A stretch of 64,000 bases of DNA from Leifsonia poae (GTDB lineage: Bacteria > Actinomycetota > Actinomycetes > Actinomycetales > Microbacteriaceae), in contig NZ_JAIHLP010000002.1 of assembly GCF_020009625.1 (NCBI RefSeq), positions 3,906,001 to 3,970,000 on the forward strand. The letters run 5' to 3'. Below are positions 17,458 to 26,489 of this stretch, in pieces. Under the pieces are notes generated by a model that did not search any database, was not told where the DNA came from, and worked only from the letters and a program-made list of their open reading frames with translations. Numbering within the stretch: the stretch's first letter is position 1; the number at the start of each line of letters is the position of its first letter. A program made the position numbers and the translations under genes.

Positions 17458-18222
17458 TCAGGCCACGGCACCCGGAAGGTCGCCCGCGTGCTCTTCCTCC
17501 CAGCGGCGGCGCGCAGCACGGCGCCGCCACGGCGACTCCTCCGGCAGGTGCATCCGCAGGGTGGTGTACGCCCACCCGAGACGCCGGCCGAAACCGCGCC
17601 AGGTGGAGAACGGACGTGCCGAGATGCCGACGGTGAGGTTCTCGTCGTAGCGCACGATCTGGTCCGGGTCGAGGTGGATGGCGAGGTCGAGGTCGTCGTG
17701 GATCTCGCGGAGTCCACGGTGCACCCGCCCGCGCATCCGTTGCCACACGTCGCGGCGCATCGCGAAGTTGGACCCGAAGATCGCGGGATGACCGAGCCAG
17801 ATCTCCATGGACCAGAAGTATCCGCCGATGTAAAGCATCTGCCCGAGACCTGCGATCAGGGTGCTGCCGTCGTAGAAGATCCCCGGGCCGGTGAGCACCG
17901 AGATCTCCGGTGAGTCGACGAACTCGGCCTCGATGTGCAGGAGCCAATCGGACGAAGGCCGGGAGTCGGCGTCGAGCCGGGCGATGATGTCGCCGGTGGC
18001 GGCGTCGTAACCGGTCGAGGCGGCAGGCCAGATGCCGCGGACGGGCTCGTCGAGCACCCGGGCTCCGCCGGCGCGGGCGACGGCCGCTGTATCGTCGCTG
18101 CTGCCATTGTCGACCACGATGATCTCATCGGCCGGGCGCAGCTGCACGGCGAGATCGCTGAGACAGCGGGCCAGCATTTCGGCATCGTCGAGGGCCGGAA
18201 TCACGACCGTGATGGAGGGCAA
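17458..18222 (-). CDS. Family 2 glycosyltransferase
   Basis: 254 residues. The GT2 fold begins with ITVVIPALDDAEMLARCL and has IIVVDNGSSDDT (nucleotide-binding) and IARLDADSRPSSDWL (the DxD-like metal site). A hydrophobic patch, LIAGLGQMLYIGGYFW, may touch the membrane. The C-terminus is very basic (ESPWRRRAARRRWEEE). It should transfer a sugar from a nucleotide donor to a lipid or wall acceptor. The start is TTG at 18222, supported by a strong GAGGAGGG 10 bases upstream; the nearer ATG at 18230 is out of frame. Confidence 0.87.
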   Translation of the reverse strand: MPSITVVIPALDDAEMLARCLSDLAVQLRPADEIIVVDNGSSDDTAAVARAGGARVLDEPVRGIWPAASTGYDAATGDIIARLDADSRPSSDWLLHIEAEFVDSPEISVLTGPGIFYDGSTLIAGLGQMLYIGGYFWSMEIWLGHPAIFGSNFAMRRDVWQRMRGRVHRGLREIHDDLDLAIHLDPDQIVRYDENLTVGISARPFSTWRGFGRRLGWAYTTLRMHLPEESPWRRRAARRRWEEEHAGDLPGAVA

Positions 18223-18269
18223 AACCGCATACCCTCCTCACCGCACCAACGGACTGTCTCTTCGCGATC

Positions 18270-19787
18270 CTACGCCTGCGAGGATCGCCAGAGGTGCATT
18301 CCCGCGTAGCTGCGCCACGGCGCCCACCGCGCGCCGTATGCGGCGAGGGCGCGAGCGTCGGAGGGCAGGCCGAGCCGCTCAGCGCCCTGCCGGATCACCA
18401 GGTCGCTGGTGAGCAGCACATCCGGGCTGCCGAGAACGCGCATCGCGACGTAACCGGCCGTCCACGGCCCGATACCCGGCAGGGCGACGAGTTTCGCCTC
18501 CAGCTCTTCCCGGGATTCGCCGACGTCGATCACGAGGTCGCCCGCGGCCAGCGCCCGGGCGGCGTTCACGATGCTGTCGATGCGTTTGGCCGGTCCCCGC
18601 AGCACAGCGTGCCCGTTCTCGGCGATCTGGGCCGCGGTGGGGAAGAGCCGGGTGAAGCCGTCGAGGTCGATCCGTTCGCCCAGTTCCTCGGTGAGGCGGC
18701 CGAGCGCGGTGCGGGCGGCGGGCACCGACACCTGCTGTCCGATCAGGGCACGGAACAGGATCTCATCGGGATCGACGGCGCCCGGAACCCGCCGGCCGGG
18801 CGCGGCGGCGACGCTACGGGCCAACGCCGGGTCGGAGGCGAGGGCCTCGTCGATCGCCAGCGCATCGGCATCGAGGTCGAGCAGACGCCGGATGCGGGCG
18901 ACGAGCGGCGCGAGGTCGGCGACGTCACTCAGGGTGGCCTCGCAGATCACATGCGGCGCCGCCGCGGTGCCGCCGAGCCGGAGGCGCACGACCGCGGTGC
19001 CGTGCGGCAGCGAAATGGCGCGGGAGTACTCGTCGGCCGAGCCCCGTTCGACGCCGGTGACGGCGCGGGCGGTCAGGAACCCGAGCACGGCGGCCCCATC
19101 GAACGGTGCGCGGGCGGGCAGCCGGAGGGTGAGGGCGGCGCGCTCCGACTTCTTCGTGGTGTGCGCGGCGGTGCCGCTGGCGGTGGTGCCGTTGGTGGTG
19201 GTGCCGTTCGCCGCAGTGCGGATCTCTCCCGGCGTGGTGCGGTAGATGTCTATCATCGTCTCGTTGAACTGCCGCACGCTGGTGAACCCCGCGGCGAACG
19301 CCACGTCCGTGATGGTCAGCTCGGTGCCGGCGAGCAGGAGCCGGGCGGTCTGTGCGCGGTGCGCCCGGGCGAGCGCGAGCGGTCCGGCGCCGAGCTCCGC
19401 CACAAGCACCCGACCGAGGTGGCGCGGGGTGTAGCCGAGGCGCTGGGCGAGGCCGGGGACGCCTTCCCGTTCGACCGTGCCGTCGGCGATGAGGCGCATG
19501 GCCCGTGCGGCGAGGTCATCACGCACATTCCATTCGGGTGAGCCCGGCACGGCGTCGGGGAGGCAGCGTTTGCACGCACGCAGGCCGGCCTCGTGAGCGG
19601 CGGCGGCGGTGAGATAGAACGTCACGTTCGCCGGTTTGGGGGCGACGGCGGGGCAGCTCGGGCGGCAGTAGATGCCGGTGGAGTGCACCCCGGTGATGAA
19701 CTGGCCGTCGAACCGGGTGTCGCGGGCGGTCATCGCGCGGTAACGCTCGGCGAAGACCGGGTCGGCGAAACGGTCTTCGATGGTCAT
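18270..19787 (-). CDS. Ada-type methylphosphotriester sensor fused to AlkA-like 3-methyladenine glycosylase
   Basis: 505 residues. The N-terminal Ada zinc domain (1-80) has the Cys cluster CRPSCP...CKRC. An AraC-type HTH (about 90-190) includes [21 protein letters not shown] linker rich in Thr, Asn and Gly (195-215) leads to the AlkA region. The glycosylase HhH motif [18 protein letters not shown] is near residue 450, followed by the catalytic Asp in [11 protein letters not shown]. It should sense DNA methylation, activate repair genes and excise alkylated bases. The Ada alkyltransferase domain is absent; a separate ogt is at 2664. The ATG at 19787 has a candidate leaderless -10. Confidence 0.93.
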   Translation of the reverse strand: MTIEDRFADPVFAERYRAMTARDTRFDGQFITGVHSTGIYCRPSCPAVAPKPANVTFYLTAAAAHEAGLRACKRCLPDAVPGSPEWNVRDDLAARAMRLIADGTVEREGVPGLAQRLGYTPRHLGRVLVAELGAGPLALARAHRAQTARLLLAGTELTITDVAFAAGFTSVRQFNETMIDIYRTTPGEIRTAANGTTTNGTTASGTAAHTTKKSERAALTLRLPARAPFDGAAVLGFLTARAVTGVERGSADEYSRAISLPHGTAVVRLRLGGTAAAPHVICEATLSDVADLAPLVARIRRLLDLDADALAIDEALASDPALARSVAAAPGRRVPGAVDPDEILFRALIGQQVSVPAARTALGRLTEELGERIDLDGFTRLFPTAAQIAENGHAVLRGPAKRIDSIVNAARALAAGDLVIDVGESREELEAKLVALPGIGPWTAGYVAMRVLGSPDVLLTSDLVIRQGAERLGLPSDARALAAYGARWAPWRSYAGMHLWRSSQA

Positions 19788-19793
19788 GGTCCC

Positions 19794-19799
19794 AGTCTG
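19794..19799 (-). promoter_or_regulatory. Possible leaderless -10 of ada-alkA (CAGACT)
   Basis: On the minus strand CAGACT lies 6 bases before the ATG at 19787; it matches xANNNT only. Confidence 0.35.
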
Positions 19800-19866
19800 C
19801 CCCTCCGCTCCGACAAGTGATAGCGGAATTCGGACATGACAGCTCCGCGCATCCTCCCGGATTCTC

Positions 19867-19872
19867 TAAGGT
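19867..19872 (+). promoter_or_regulatory. Leaderless -10 of glcD-like gene (TAAGGT)
   Basis: TAAGGT lies 7 bases before the ATG at 19880. The overlapping AAGGTGAG could also serve as a ribosome site, so both modes are possible. Confidence 0.45.
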
Positions 19873-19879
19873 GAGACAC

Positions 19880-21274
19880 ATGGATGCACTCGACTGGCTC
19901 AGGGCGGCACTCGGCGAAGAGGCGGTCGCCTCCGGGGTGCTCAGTGTCGCGGAAGACGACCTGGAGGCCGCTCGCACCGACCGCTCCGGCTGGAGTGCCG
20001 ACGGCCGCCCGCTCGCGGTCGTGAACGCCACGACCGTCGCGCACGTCCAGGCTGCGGCGCGCACGGCGAGCGAGTTCCGCATCCCACTCGTGCCGCGCGG
20101 GGCCGGCACGGGTCTCGCCGGCGGCGCGAACGGCACGGATGGCGCGATCGTGCTGAGTCTTGCCGGAATGAATCGCATCCTCGAGATCTCGGCGGAGGAC
20201 GAGCTGGCCGTGGTCGAGCCCGGTGTCGTCAACGCCGATCTCAACCGGGCGTTGGAGCCGTATGGGCTGTGGTTCGCCCCCGACCCGGCCAGTCGTGCCA
20301 TCGCGACCGTGGGAGGGAACATCGCCACCAACGCCGGCGGCCTGCTCTGTGCCAAGTACGGCGTGACCAGGGAGGCCGTGCTCGCACTCGATGTCGTACT
20401 GGCCGACGGGCGGCTGCTCCGGATGGGGCACCGCACGGTCAAAGGCGTGACCGGATACGACCTCACTGCGCTGTTCGTCGGGTCGGAGGGCACCCTCGGG
20501 GTGATCGTCGGGGCCACGATCCGTGCGCTCCCGCTCCCCACCGGCACGACCACGACCGTCGGCGCGCTGTTCCCGGATGTGCGCAGTGCGGCGACCGCCG
20601 CTGCCGCCATCACGGCGGCCCGCCTGCGCCCGGCGGTGATGGAATTGCTCGACGGGCCCTCGCTGGAGCGGATCGCCGCGTACCTCGGCGAGCAGACCAT
20701 CGCGGAGGCGTTCGGCCCCATCGGCGGGGGCAGCAGCTACCTGCTCGCCCAGTTCGACGGGCGCGGTTCCGGGGTCGATGCCGAAGCCGCTGGAGTGCTG
20801 CTCGGCGAGGCCGGCGGTCGCGTGCGGGTCTCGGTCGACGCGGAAGAGGGAGAACGGCTGCTCGCCATCCGTCGCGCGTTCCACCCGGCGCTGGCGGCGA
20901 CCGGGGAGGTTCTGATCGAAGACGTGTCGGTTCCCCGCTCGAGAATGCCCGAGATGTTCGCGGCGATCGAACGCATCGGGGAGCGCTACGGCATCGTCAT
21001 ACCGACGGTCGCCCACGCCGGCGACGGCAATCTGCACCCCAACTTCGTCTATTCGGGCGCGGGGGTGCCCGAGAATGTGTGGGAGGCGGCCGACGAGATG
21101 TTCCGTACCGCCATCGAGCTCGGGGGCACCTTGACCGGGGAGCACGGCATCGGAGTGCTGAAACGCCGGTGGCTGGCCGATGAGATCGGTCCGGACTCCT
21201 ACGATCTGCAGGTCAAGCTGAAGTCGGTGTTCGACCCGCTCGGCGTGCTGAACCCGGGCAAGATCTTCGGCTGA
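19880..21274 (+). CDS. FAD-linked oxidase, GlcD/D-lactate dehydrogenase family
   Basis: 464 residues. The FAD-binding PCMH domain (about 30-210) has VPRGAGTGLAGGAN, and the C-terminal FAD-oxidase domain has PTVAHAGDGNLHPNF (about 375-389) and GEHGIGVLKRRW. The family oxidises 2-hydroxy acids such as glycolate or D-lactate with FAD. No GlcE or GlcF partner is adjacent, so a single-subunit dehydrogenase is likely. The ATG at 19880 is chosen over in-frame 19817 because that upstream segment holds promoter-like sequence and no conserved residues. Confidence 0.9.
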   Translation: MDALDWLRAALGEEAVASGVLSVAEDDLEAARTDRSGWSADGRPLAVVNATTVAHVQAAARTASEFRIPLVPRGAGTGLAGGANGTDGAIVLSLAGMNRILEISAEDELAVVEPGVVNADLNRALEPYGLWFAPDPASRAIATVGGNIATNAGGLLCAKYGVTREAVLALDVVLADGRLLRMGHRTVKGVTGYDLTALFVGSEGTLGVIVGATIRALPLPTGTTTTVGALFPDVRSAATAAAAITAARLRPAVMELLDGPSLERIAAYLGEQTIAEAFGPIGGGSSYLLAQFDGRGSGVDAEAAGVLLGEAGGRVRVSVDAEEGERLLAIRRAFHPALAATGEVLIEDVSVPRSRMPEMFAAIERIGERYGIVIPTVAHAGDGNLHPNFVYSGAGVPENVWEAADEMFRTAIELGGTLTGEHGIGVLKRRWLADEIGPDSYDLQVKLKSVFDPLGVLNPGKIFG

Positions 21275-21445
21275 GCGTTCGCGCCGCCGGCCGTGGACAG
21301 ACTCATCGCCCGGTGGTGCGGCGATGCCTGCGACTCTCCCGGGCGACGAGTTGATCTGTGATCTTCTTCTAGGGTGCCGCTGTCGGGCGGCGAGCGCAAG
21401 AGCGGATTTCGGACATGGCTGCGGTGACGCGCTGAGCGAACGCCT

Positions 21446-21475
21446 TTGACGTGGACGCTCGACACCCGGTTGGAT
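21446..21475 (+). promoter_or_regulatory. Candidate promoter of FKBP gene
   Basis: TTGACG (21446-21451), an 18-bp spacer and TTGGAT (21470-21475) would start transcription at the ATG at 21482. The -10 is a poor match. Another possible -10, TAGGGT, is at 21370-21375. The rest of the 207-bp gap holds nothing I recognise. Confidence 0.35.
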
Positions 21476-21481
21476 GGATGC

Positions 21482-21856
21482 ATGGCAGAAAACACCAACC
21501 AGAAGCCCGAAGTCGACGCCCCCGAGGGGCCCGCCCCCATCGCGCTCGAGATCGTCGACATCGTCGAGGGCACCGGCGCCGAGGCGACCCCCGGCGCGAA
21601 GGTCGACGTGCACTACCTCGGCGTGGAGTACGAGACCGGCGAAGAGTTCGACTCCTCGTGGAGCCGCGGACAGTCCATCGATTTCCCGCTCAACAGCCTC
21701 ATCAAGGGCTGGCAGGACGGCATCCCCGGCATGAAGGTCGGCGGTCGCCGCAAGCTGACGGTTCCGCCCGTGCTGGCCTACGGTCCGGCCGGTGGCGGGC
21801 ACCCGCTCTCCGGTAAGACCCTGATCTTCGTGATCGACCTCCTCGGCGTATCCTGA
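21482..21856 (+). CDS. FKBP-type peptidyl-prolyl cis-trans isomerase
   Basis: 124 residues, a single FKBP domain. Conserved pieces include VDVHYLGVEYETGEEFDSSW, FPLNSLIKGWQDGIPGMKVGG and the C-terminal LIFVIDLLGV. It catalyses proline isomerisation during protein folding. No signal peptide is present (the N-terminus is MAENTNQKPEV), so it acts in the cytoplasm. It is a single gene with a strong terminator shared with the convergent AhpD-like gene. Confidence 0.93.
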   Translation: MAENTNQKPEVDAPEGPAPIALEIVDIVEGTGAEATPGAKVDVHYLGVEYETGEEFDSSWSRGQSIDFPLNSLIKGWQDGIPGMKVGGRRKLTVPPVLAYGPAGGGHPLSGKTLIFVIDLLGVS

Positions 21857-21879
21857 GCAGGCCTCTCACCCACACCACG

Positions 21880-21915
21880 AAAACGCTCTCCCCGTCGAAC
21901 GGGGGGAGCGTTTTT
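21880..21915. terminator. Bidirectional rho-independent terminator
   Basis: A stem of about 13 bp (AACGCTCTCCCCG with its complement, one G-T pair) is flanked by an A-run on the left and TTTTT on the right, so it can stop transcription from both convergent genes. Confidence 0.85.
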
Positions 21916-21934
21916 CGTCGGTGGGGCGACGGGA

Positions 21935-22375
21935 TCAGAGCGCGGGCGGGTGCATCCGGGTCGGGATGGCGATGCGGTTCCAGACGTTGATCGTGGCGAT
22001 GGCGAGCAGCAGGTTCGCCAGGGCCTCCTCGCCGAATTCCGCCAGGGCCCGGGCGTAGAGGTCGTCCGAGACGCCGCCCTGGTGGATGAGTGTCACCGCC
22101 TCGGTGAGTTCCAGAGCGACGCGTTCGCGCGGGGTGAACCATTCCGACTCCCGCCAGGTGATCACCGAGAAGACCTTGCGCAGCGGCACGCCGCCGGACT
22201 GGAGGTCGACCGAGTGCATGTCGACGCAGAAGGTGCATCCGTTGAGCTGGGAGGCGCGGAGGTTGACGAGGTCACGCAGCGGGTTCTCCACGTGCTGCGA
22301 GACGTAGCCGTCGAGGTTGACGGCCTTGCGATAGCCCTCGGGGACAACGGACGCGATGTCGATTCGTTCTGTCAT
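21935..22375 (-). CDS. Carboxymuconolactone decarboxylase / AhpD-like protein
   Basis: 146 residues. The AhpD core CTFCVDMHS (a CxxC with a downstream His) is near residue 55, followed by ERVALELTEAVTLI, as in alkylhydroperoxidase-like CMD proteins. The redox CxxC suggests peroxidase or disulfide chemistry, not lactone decarboxylation. It is divergent from a MocR-type regulator; from memory such pairs are common in actinobacteria, and the regulator probably controls it. The ATG at 22375 has a leaderless -10 seven bases upstream. Confidence 0.88.
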   Translation of the reverse strand: MTERIDIASVVPEGYRKAVNLDGYVSQHVENPLRDLVNLRASQLNGCTFCVDMHSVDLQSGGVPLRKVFSVITWRESEWFTPRERVALELTEAVTLIHQGGVSDDLYARALAEFGEEALANLLLAIATINVWNRIAIPTRMHPPAL

Positions 22376-22382
22376 GTCTTCG

Positions 22383-22388
22383 AGGGTA
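22383..22388 (-). promoter_or_regulatory. Leaderless -10 of AhpD-like gene (TACCCT)
   Basis: On the minus strand TACCCT lies 7 bases before the ATG at 22375. Confidence 0.55.
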
Positions 22389-22396
22389 GGAGCAGT

Positions 22397-22419
22397 ATTG
22401 GACCGGCGACAGATCCAAT
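22397..22419. promoter_or_regulatory. Inverted repeat, possible MocR operator
   Basis: ATTGGA (22397-22402) and TCCAAT (22414-22419) form a 6-bp inverted repeat separated by 11 bp, in the 82-bp gap between the divergent AhpD-like and MocR genes. Its position fits an operator of the adjacent regulator; that is inference. Confidence 0.4.
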
Positions 22420-22457
22420 TCTCGCGAAACTGATCAGACCATTTGAAGGAGGCCCGC

Positions 22458-23905
22458 ATGGATGTCCACGTGCCGATCGAAGGCCGCGGCGATCGTGTCG
22501 ACCGCATCTACCGCCACCTCCGCGAGGCCATCCGCGACGGGCGGCTGCGTCTCGGTGAGCGCCTGCCGTCCACGCGTGACCTGGCGGCCCAGCTCGCCGT
22601 CTCCCGCACCACGGTCACCGTCGCCTACGAGCGGCTGGGTGCGGAAGGCTATCTGCTGTCGCGTGTCGGCTCGGGCACGTTCGTCGCCGCGGTGCCGACC
22701 CCGCTTCCGCGCTCGCGGGCCCGGGATACGCACACGGCCGCCCTCCCGACCGCGCGCTGGCGCGGCCTCGACGACCCGCTCTGGACGGAGCCCGTCCCGA
22801 TCGCATACGACTTCAGTGTCGGCTCGCCCGACCCGGCACTGTTCCCCCTGGCGACCTGGCGCCGGTATGTCACCGCCGAGCTGCGGGGCGGCATCCTGCG
22901 CGCGGGCACTACCAGGATCCGGCCGGGCTCGAACGGTTGCGTCGCGTCTTGGCCCGGCATCTGGGGGTCGCGCGGTCGGTGGACGCCGGGGCCGACGATG
23001 TGCTCATCACCAGCGGCGCCCAGCAGGCCTTCGACGTGATCGGGCGCGTGCTGATCGACCCGGGCGACGTGGTGGCGGTGGAAGATCCGGGCTATCCGCC
23101 GGTGCGGCAGCTGTTCGAGAGCCTGGGTGCTCAGGTCGTCCCCGTCGCGGTGGACGAACACGGAATCCGGGTGGCGGAGCTTCCCGCCCGGGCGAGACTG
23201 GTCTATGTGACGCCGTCGCATCAGTTCCCACTGGGATCGGTGCTGTCGTTGGGTCGGCGCACGGCGCTGCTGGAGTGGGCGTCGGCGAACGAGGCGGTGA
23301 TCATCGAAGACGACTACGACAGCGAGTACCGGTTCTCGGATCGTCCGCTCGACCCGCTGCAGAGCCTCGATCAGGAGGGCCGGGTCGTGTACGTCGGCAC
23401 CTTCTCGAAGACCATGCTCCCCACGCTTCGTCTGGGCTTCCTCGTAGCGCCGCCCTCGCTCCTGCCCGCGCTTCGCAGTGCGAAACGGCTGACGGATTGG
23501 CACAACGACTATGTGAGCCAAGCGGCCATGGCCCGCTTCATCGATACCGGCGGTTTCGCCCGGCACGTGCGCCAGGCGACCAAGGCCTACGGTGCCCGTC
23601 ACCGACAGATCATCGACGCCGCTCGCGAGCTGCTCGGCGAGAGCATGCGGGTCGTGCCCTCGGTGGCCGGGCTCCACGTCTGTCTGGTGCCGGTGGACGA
23701 TGCCGAACCGTTCGACGCCGACCGGGTCGCGGCCGATGCCGCGGCGGCGGGTGTGTCGGTGCAGTCGATCGCCCGGTTCTCGCAGGGCGACCACCGTGGG
23801 CTGATGCTCGGATTCGGTGCGATCGCGCCCGAGGACGTGCCCGATGGGCTGCGGGTGCTCGGCCGGGCGATCGCCCGTTCCGCGCATCCGCAGCCCGATC
23901 GGTGA
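22458..23905 (+). pseudogene. MocR/PdxR-type regulator (GntR HTH plus aminotransferase domain), frameshifted
   Basis: The ATG at 22458 follows GAAGGAGG. Residues 1-80 are a GntR winged helix (LPSTRDLAAQLAVSRTTVTVAYERL). The frame is lost near 22907: upstream reads ...GGILRAGT, and the following base-shifted frame continues with HYQDPAGLERLRRVLARHLG and a full fold-type I aminotransferase domain with PLP Lys in GTFSKTMLPTLRLGF. Restoring one base (for example GGGCC in place of GGGC) joins both halves into one protein of about 482 residues. The gene is either inactivated or carries a sequencing error; both halves are otherwise intact, which favours an error or a very recent mutation. Confidence 0.85.
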
Positions 23906-23929
23906 CCGGAATCCGCAGGCGGACCGAAC

Positions 23930-24688
23930 CTAGATCGCGGACCAGCCGCCGTCCGAAGCAAGCACCACACCGCTGACATTCGCGGAGTCCTCGCTCAGCA
24001 GCCACGTGATCGCGGCCGCGAGCTGCTCCGGCTGCGCGACAGGGGGAACGGTCGTCTGCATGATCGGGCCGAGTCGTTCGCCGGCCCACTGCGACCTGAA
24101 CGGCGCCTCGATGTTGGTGGCGACCGGTCCCGGGGCGACGGCGTTGGTGCGGATGCCCTTCGGCGTGTAGAAGACCGACGTGCTCTTCGTGAACCCGATG
24201 ACGGCATGCTTCGAGGTCGTGTACGCGGCACCGGCGGCGGAGCCGCGCAGGCCGGCCTCGGAGGCGACGTTGACGATGGAGCCGCTGCCTGCCTCGACCA
24301 TGAGCGGTAGCACGGCACGGGTGAGGCGCATCGTGGCGGTCACGTTGATGGTCAGCACGCGCTCCCAGGTGGCGTCGTCGACCTCGCCGGCCGGCTGGAA
24401 GCCGTCCATGATCCCGGCGATGTTGGCGACGGCGTCGACCCGGTCGCCGGCCGCGGCGAGCAGGGCGGTGATGGTCTCTTCGCTCGAGACGTCGCCGGCG
24501 ACGGTCACGAGGTCGAGATCGGGGTGCTCGTTCTTCAGTGCATCGAGGCGGTCGGGGGCGATGTCGCTCGCGATGACGCGGGCGCCCTCCGTGGCGAGGC
24601 GGAGCGCCGTCGCCTTACCGATTCCTGACCCTGCACCCGTCACGATGGCGGTCTTTCCGGCGAAGCGAGCGGTGTCTTGCGTGCTCAT
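23930..24688 (-). CDS. Classical SDR-family oxidoreductase
   Basis: 252 residues. It shows TGAGSGIG (cofactor), NIAG, the catalytic Ser in VNVASEAGLRG and YTTSK with the catalytic Tyr and Lys. It oxidises or reduces an alcohol/ketone with NAD(P); the substrate is unknown. The ATG at 24688 follows AGGAGATC. It is divergent from the TetR regulator at 24767 across a 78-bp gap that contains an inverted repeat, so it is the likely target of that regulator. Confidence 0.9.
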   Translation of the reverse strand: MSTQDTARFAGKTAIVTGAGSGIGKATALRLATEGARVIASDIAPDRLDALKNEHPDLDLVTVAGDVSSEETITALLAAAGDRVDAVANIAGIMDGFQPAGEVDDATWERVLTINVTATMRLTRAVLPLMVEAGSGSIVNVASEAGLRGSAAGAAYTTSKHAVIGFTKSTSVFYTPKGIRTNAVAPGPVATNIEAPFRSQWAGERLGPIMQTTVPPVAQPEQLAAAITWLLSEDSANVSGVVLASDGGWSAI

Positions 24689-24740
24689 TGGTGATCTCCT
24701 GAACGATTCTGTGGCGCTCGATCTGGGCGTCGATTTATTT

Positions 24741-24757
24741 ATAGCACTCGGTGTCAT
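24741..24757. promoter_or_regulatory. Candidate TetR operator
   Basis: ATAGCAC-TCG-GTGTCAT is an interrupted palindrome (5 of 7 positions match per arm) that overlaps the -10 of the TetR gene and lies upstream of the divergent SDR, a placement that fits control of both genes. Confidence 0.5.
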
Positions 24758-24760
24758 AAT
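24755..24760 (+). promoter_or_regulatory. Leaderless -10 of tetR gene (CATAAT)
   Basis: CATAAT matches TATAAT at five of six positions and lies 6 bases before the GTG at 24767. Confidence 0.55.
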
Positions 24761-24766
24761 GGAGAT

Positions 24767-25372
24767 GTGAGTTCGCCCGAAACCCTCCCGACTCCGCGCC
24801 GCCGCGGTCGCCCGGCCGACGTCGACCCGGAGCGCGTCGCATTGCTCGCTCTCCGGCATTTCGCCGACCACGGCTATGAGGCGACGACGATGGACGACAT
24901 CGCCCAGCTCGCCGGCATCAGCCGCCGGACCCTCTTCCGCTACTTCCCATCGAAGAGCGACCTCGTCTGGGGTGGCATCGAACCCGTCATCGAACGGCTG
25001 CGCTCCGTGCTCGACAGCGCCGACCCCGCCGAGCCGACCATTGATGTTGTGCATCGCGCCATCGTGCGTTCCCTGGCCTTCCCGCCGGATCGTCTCGAAG
25101 CGACCCGTCGCCGTCTGGTGCTCATCGCGAACGACGAATCGCTCATCGCCGCCGGCCTCTCCAGGCTGAGCGTCAATCGCGACATCGTCAGCAGCTTCGT
25201 CGCCGAGCGAGAGGGTCTCGGGGATGCCTCGCTCCGCGCCCAGGTGCTCGCCGACACTCTGTCGGCGGCGATGTTCTCCGCCCTCACCTGGTGGGCCCGC
25301 CACAGCCCAGACGACCCCCGCGACATCGTCGCCTCAGCGTTGCGCGACCTGCGCGACGGCGTGACCGGCTGA
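24767..25372 (+). CDS. TetR-family regulator, MftR-like
   Basis: 201 residues, GTG start. The N-terminal HTH (about 15-60) reads FADHGYEATTMDDIAQLAGI followed by SRRTLFRYFPSKSDLVWG. This form of the second helix (RRTLFRYFPSK with a following VWG) is typical of the MftR-like subgroup that binds acyl-CoA-type ligands in some members. No mycofactocin genes are present here. It likely represses itself and the divergent SDR through the palindrome covering its own -10. Confidence 0.9.
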   Translation: MSSPETLPTPRRRGRPADVDPERVALLALRHFADHGYEATTMDDIAQLAGISRRTLFRYFPSKSDLVWGGIEPVIERLRSVLDSADPAEPTIDVVHRAIVRSLAFPPDRLEATRRRLVLIANDESLIAAGLSRLSVNRDIVSSFVAEREGLGDASLRAQVLADTLSAAMFSALTWWARHSPDDPRDIVASALRDLRDGVTG

Positions 25373-25412
25373 CGCGACCGAAGTCCCGGCGTGCGCCGAC
25401 GGCCGGCCGTGC

Positions 25413-26453
25413 TCAGGCGTTCGGGATGATCACCGCCCGACCGCGGATCGCGCCGGCGTGCAGGCGCTCGTAGGCTTTCGGCGCCTCGTCGAGCGTGTAG
25501 GTCTCGATCTCCACCTCGACAGCGCCTGATCGCGCCAGATCGAGCACCTCGATCAGCTCCGAGCGGGAACCCCAATACGGTGCTCGGACAGCTACGTCGT
25601 AGGCCACGCGTCCGAAGCCGACGGGGAGCGCACCGCCGCCGATGCCCACGATCGTGACATCGCCGTCGGTCGCGGCCATCGCCCCAGCCAGTTCCACGGT
25701 CGGCTGGACACCGACGAAGTCGAAAACGGCGTTCGCGCCCCGCCCGCCGGTGAGCTCGCGGACCGCGGCCACAGCATCCGGGTTCGACAGCAGGGTGTGC
25801 TGAGCGCCGACCTCCGTCGCGAGGTCGAGCTTCTCCTGGTTCACGTCGAGCGCGATCACGGTCGCGCCGCTGATGGCGCGCAGGATCTGGATGCCGACAT
25901 GGCCGAGCCCGCCCGTTCCGATCACGACGGCGGTCGTTCCGGCGCCGAGCTTCGGCAGCGAGGTCTTGATCGCGTGGTAAGGGGTGAGCCCTGCATCTGT
26001 CAGCGACACGTTCTTCACCGGGTCGAGGCCGCCGAGCGGAACGAGGTGACGCTCGTCGTCGACGATCATGTACTCGGCCATCGCGCCGGGGGCGCCCAGC
26101 CCGGGCGGGCGGATGCCATCGGCCTGCGCGTTGAGGCAGTAGTTCTCCTCGCCGCGAGCGCACATCAGGCATCGTCCGCATCCCCACGGGCCGTAGACGG
26201 CGACCGCATCGCCCGGTCTGACACCCGAGACGCCCGCGCCGACCGCCTCGACGATGCCGGCGCCTTCGTGCCCCAACGTCAGCGGAAGTCCGTAGACATA
26301 CTGCTCGGCCGGCAGCCCCATGATGAACTCATCGGAATGGCAGACGCCGGCGGCGGTGACCGTGAGCAGCACCTGGCCCGGCCCGACCACCGGATCCGGG
26401 ATGCTCACCACCTCGGGTCGGGAGCCGATCTCGCGATATTGGAGCGCTTTCAT
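25413..26453 (-). CDS. Zinc-dependent alcohol dehydrogenase (MDR family)
   Basis: 346 residues. The catalytic zinc site uses Cys in VCHSDE, the His in LGHEGAGIVE, and a later acidic residue. The structural zinc is bound by the four Cys of CGRCLMCARGEENYC. The Rossmann motif GTGGLGHVG is near 173. It interconverts alcohols and aldehydes/ketones with NAD(P). The ATG at 26453 is preceded by GGAAAGGA. It is divergent from the VOC gene, and a 25-bp perfect palindrome lies in the gap. Confidence 0.92.
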   Translation of the reverse strand: MKALQYREIGSRPEVVSIPDPVVGPGQVLLTVTAAGVCHSDEFIMGLPAEQYVYGLPLTLGHEGAGIVEAVGAGVSGVRPGDAVAVYGPWGCGRCLMCARGEENYCLNAQADGIRPPGLGAPGAMAEYMIVDDERHLVPLGGLDPVKNVSLTDAGLTPYHAIKTSLPKLGAGTTAVVIGTGGLGHVGIQILRAISGATVIALDVNQEKLDLATEVGAQHTLLSNPDAVAAVRELTGGRGANAVFDFVGVQPTVELAGAMAATDGDVTIVGIGGGALPVGFGRVAYDVAVRAPYWGSRSELIEVLDLARSGAVEVEIETYTLDEAPKAYERLHAGAIRGRAVIIPNA

Positions 26454-26489
26454 GGGAAGCCGTCCTTTCCGAGTCATATGGTCTTCTCG

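Noticed and set aside
21351..21375. Second promoter (TTGATC, TAGGGT) for the FKBP gene
   Set aside because: The spacer is only 13 bp, too short for a normal promoter.
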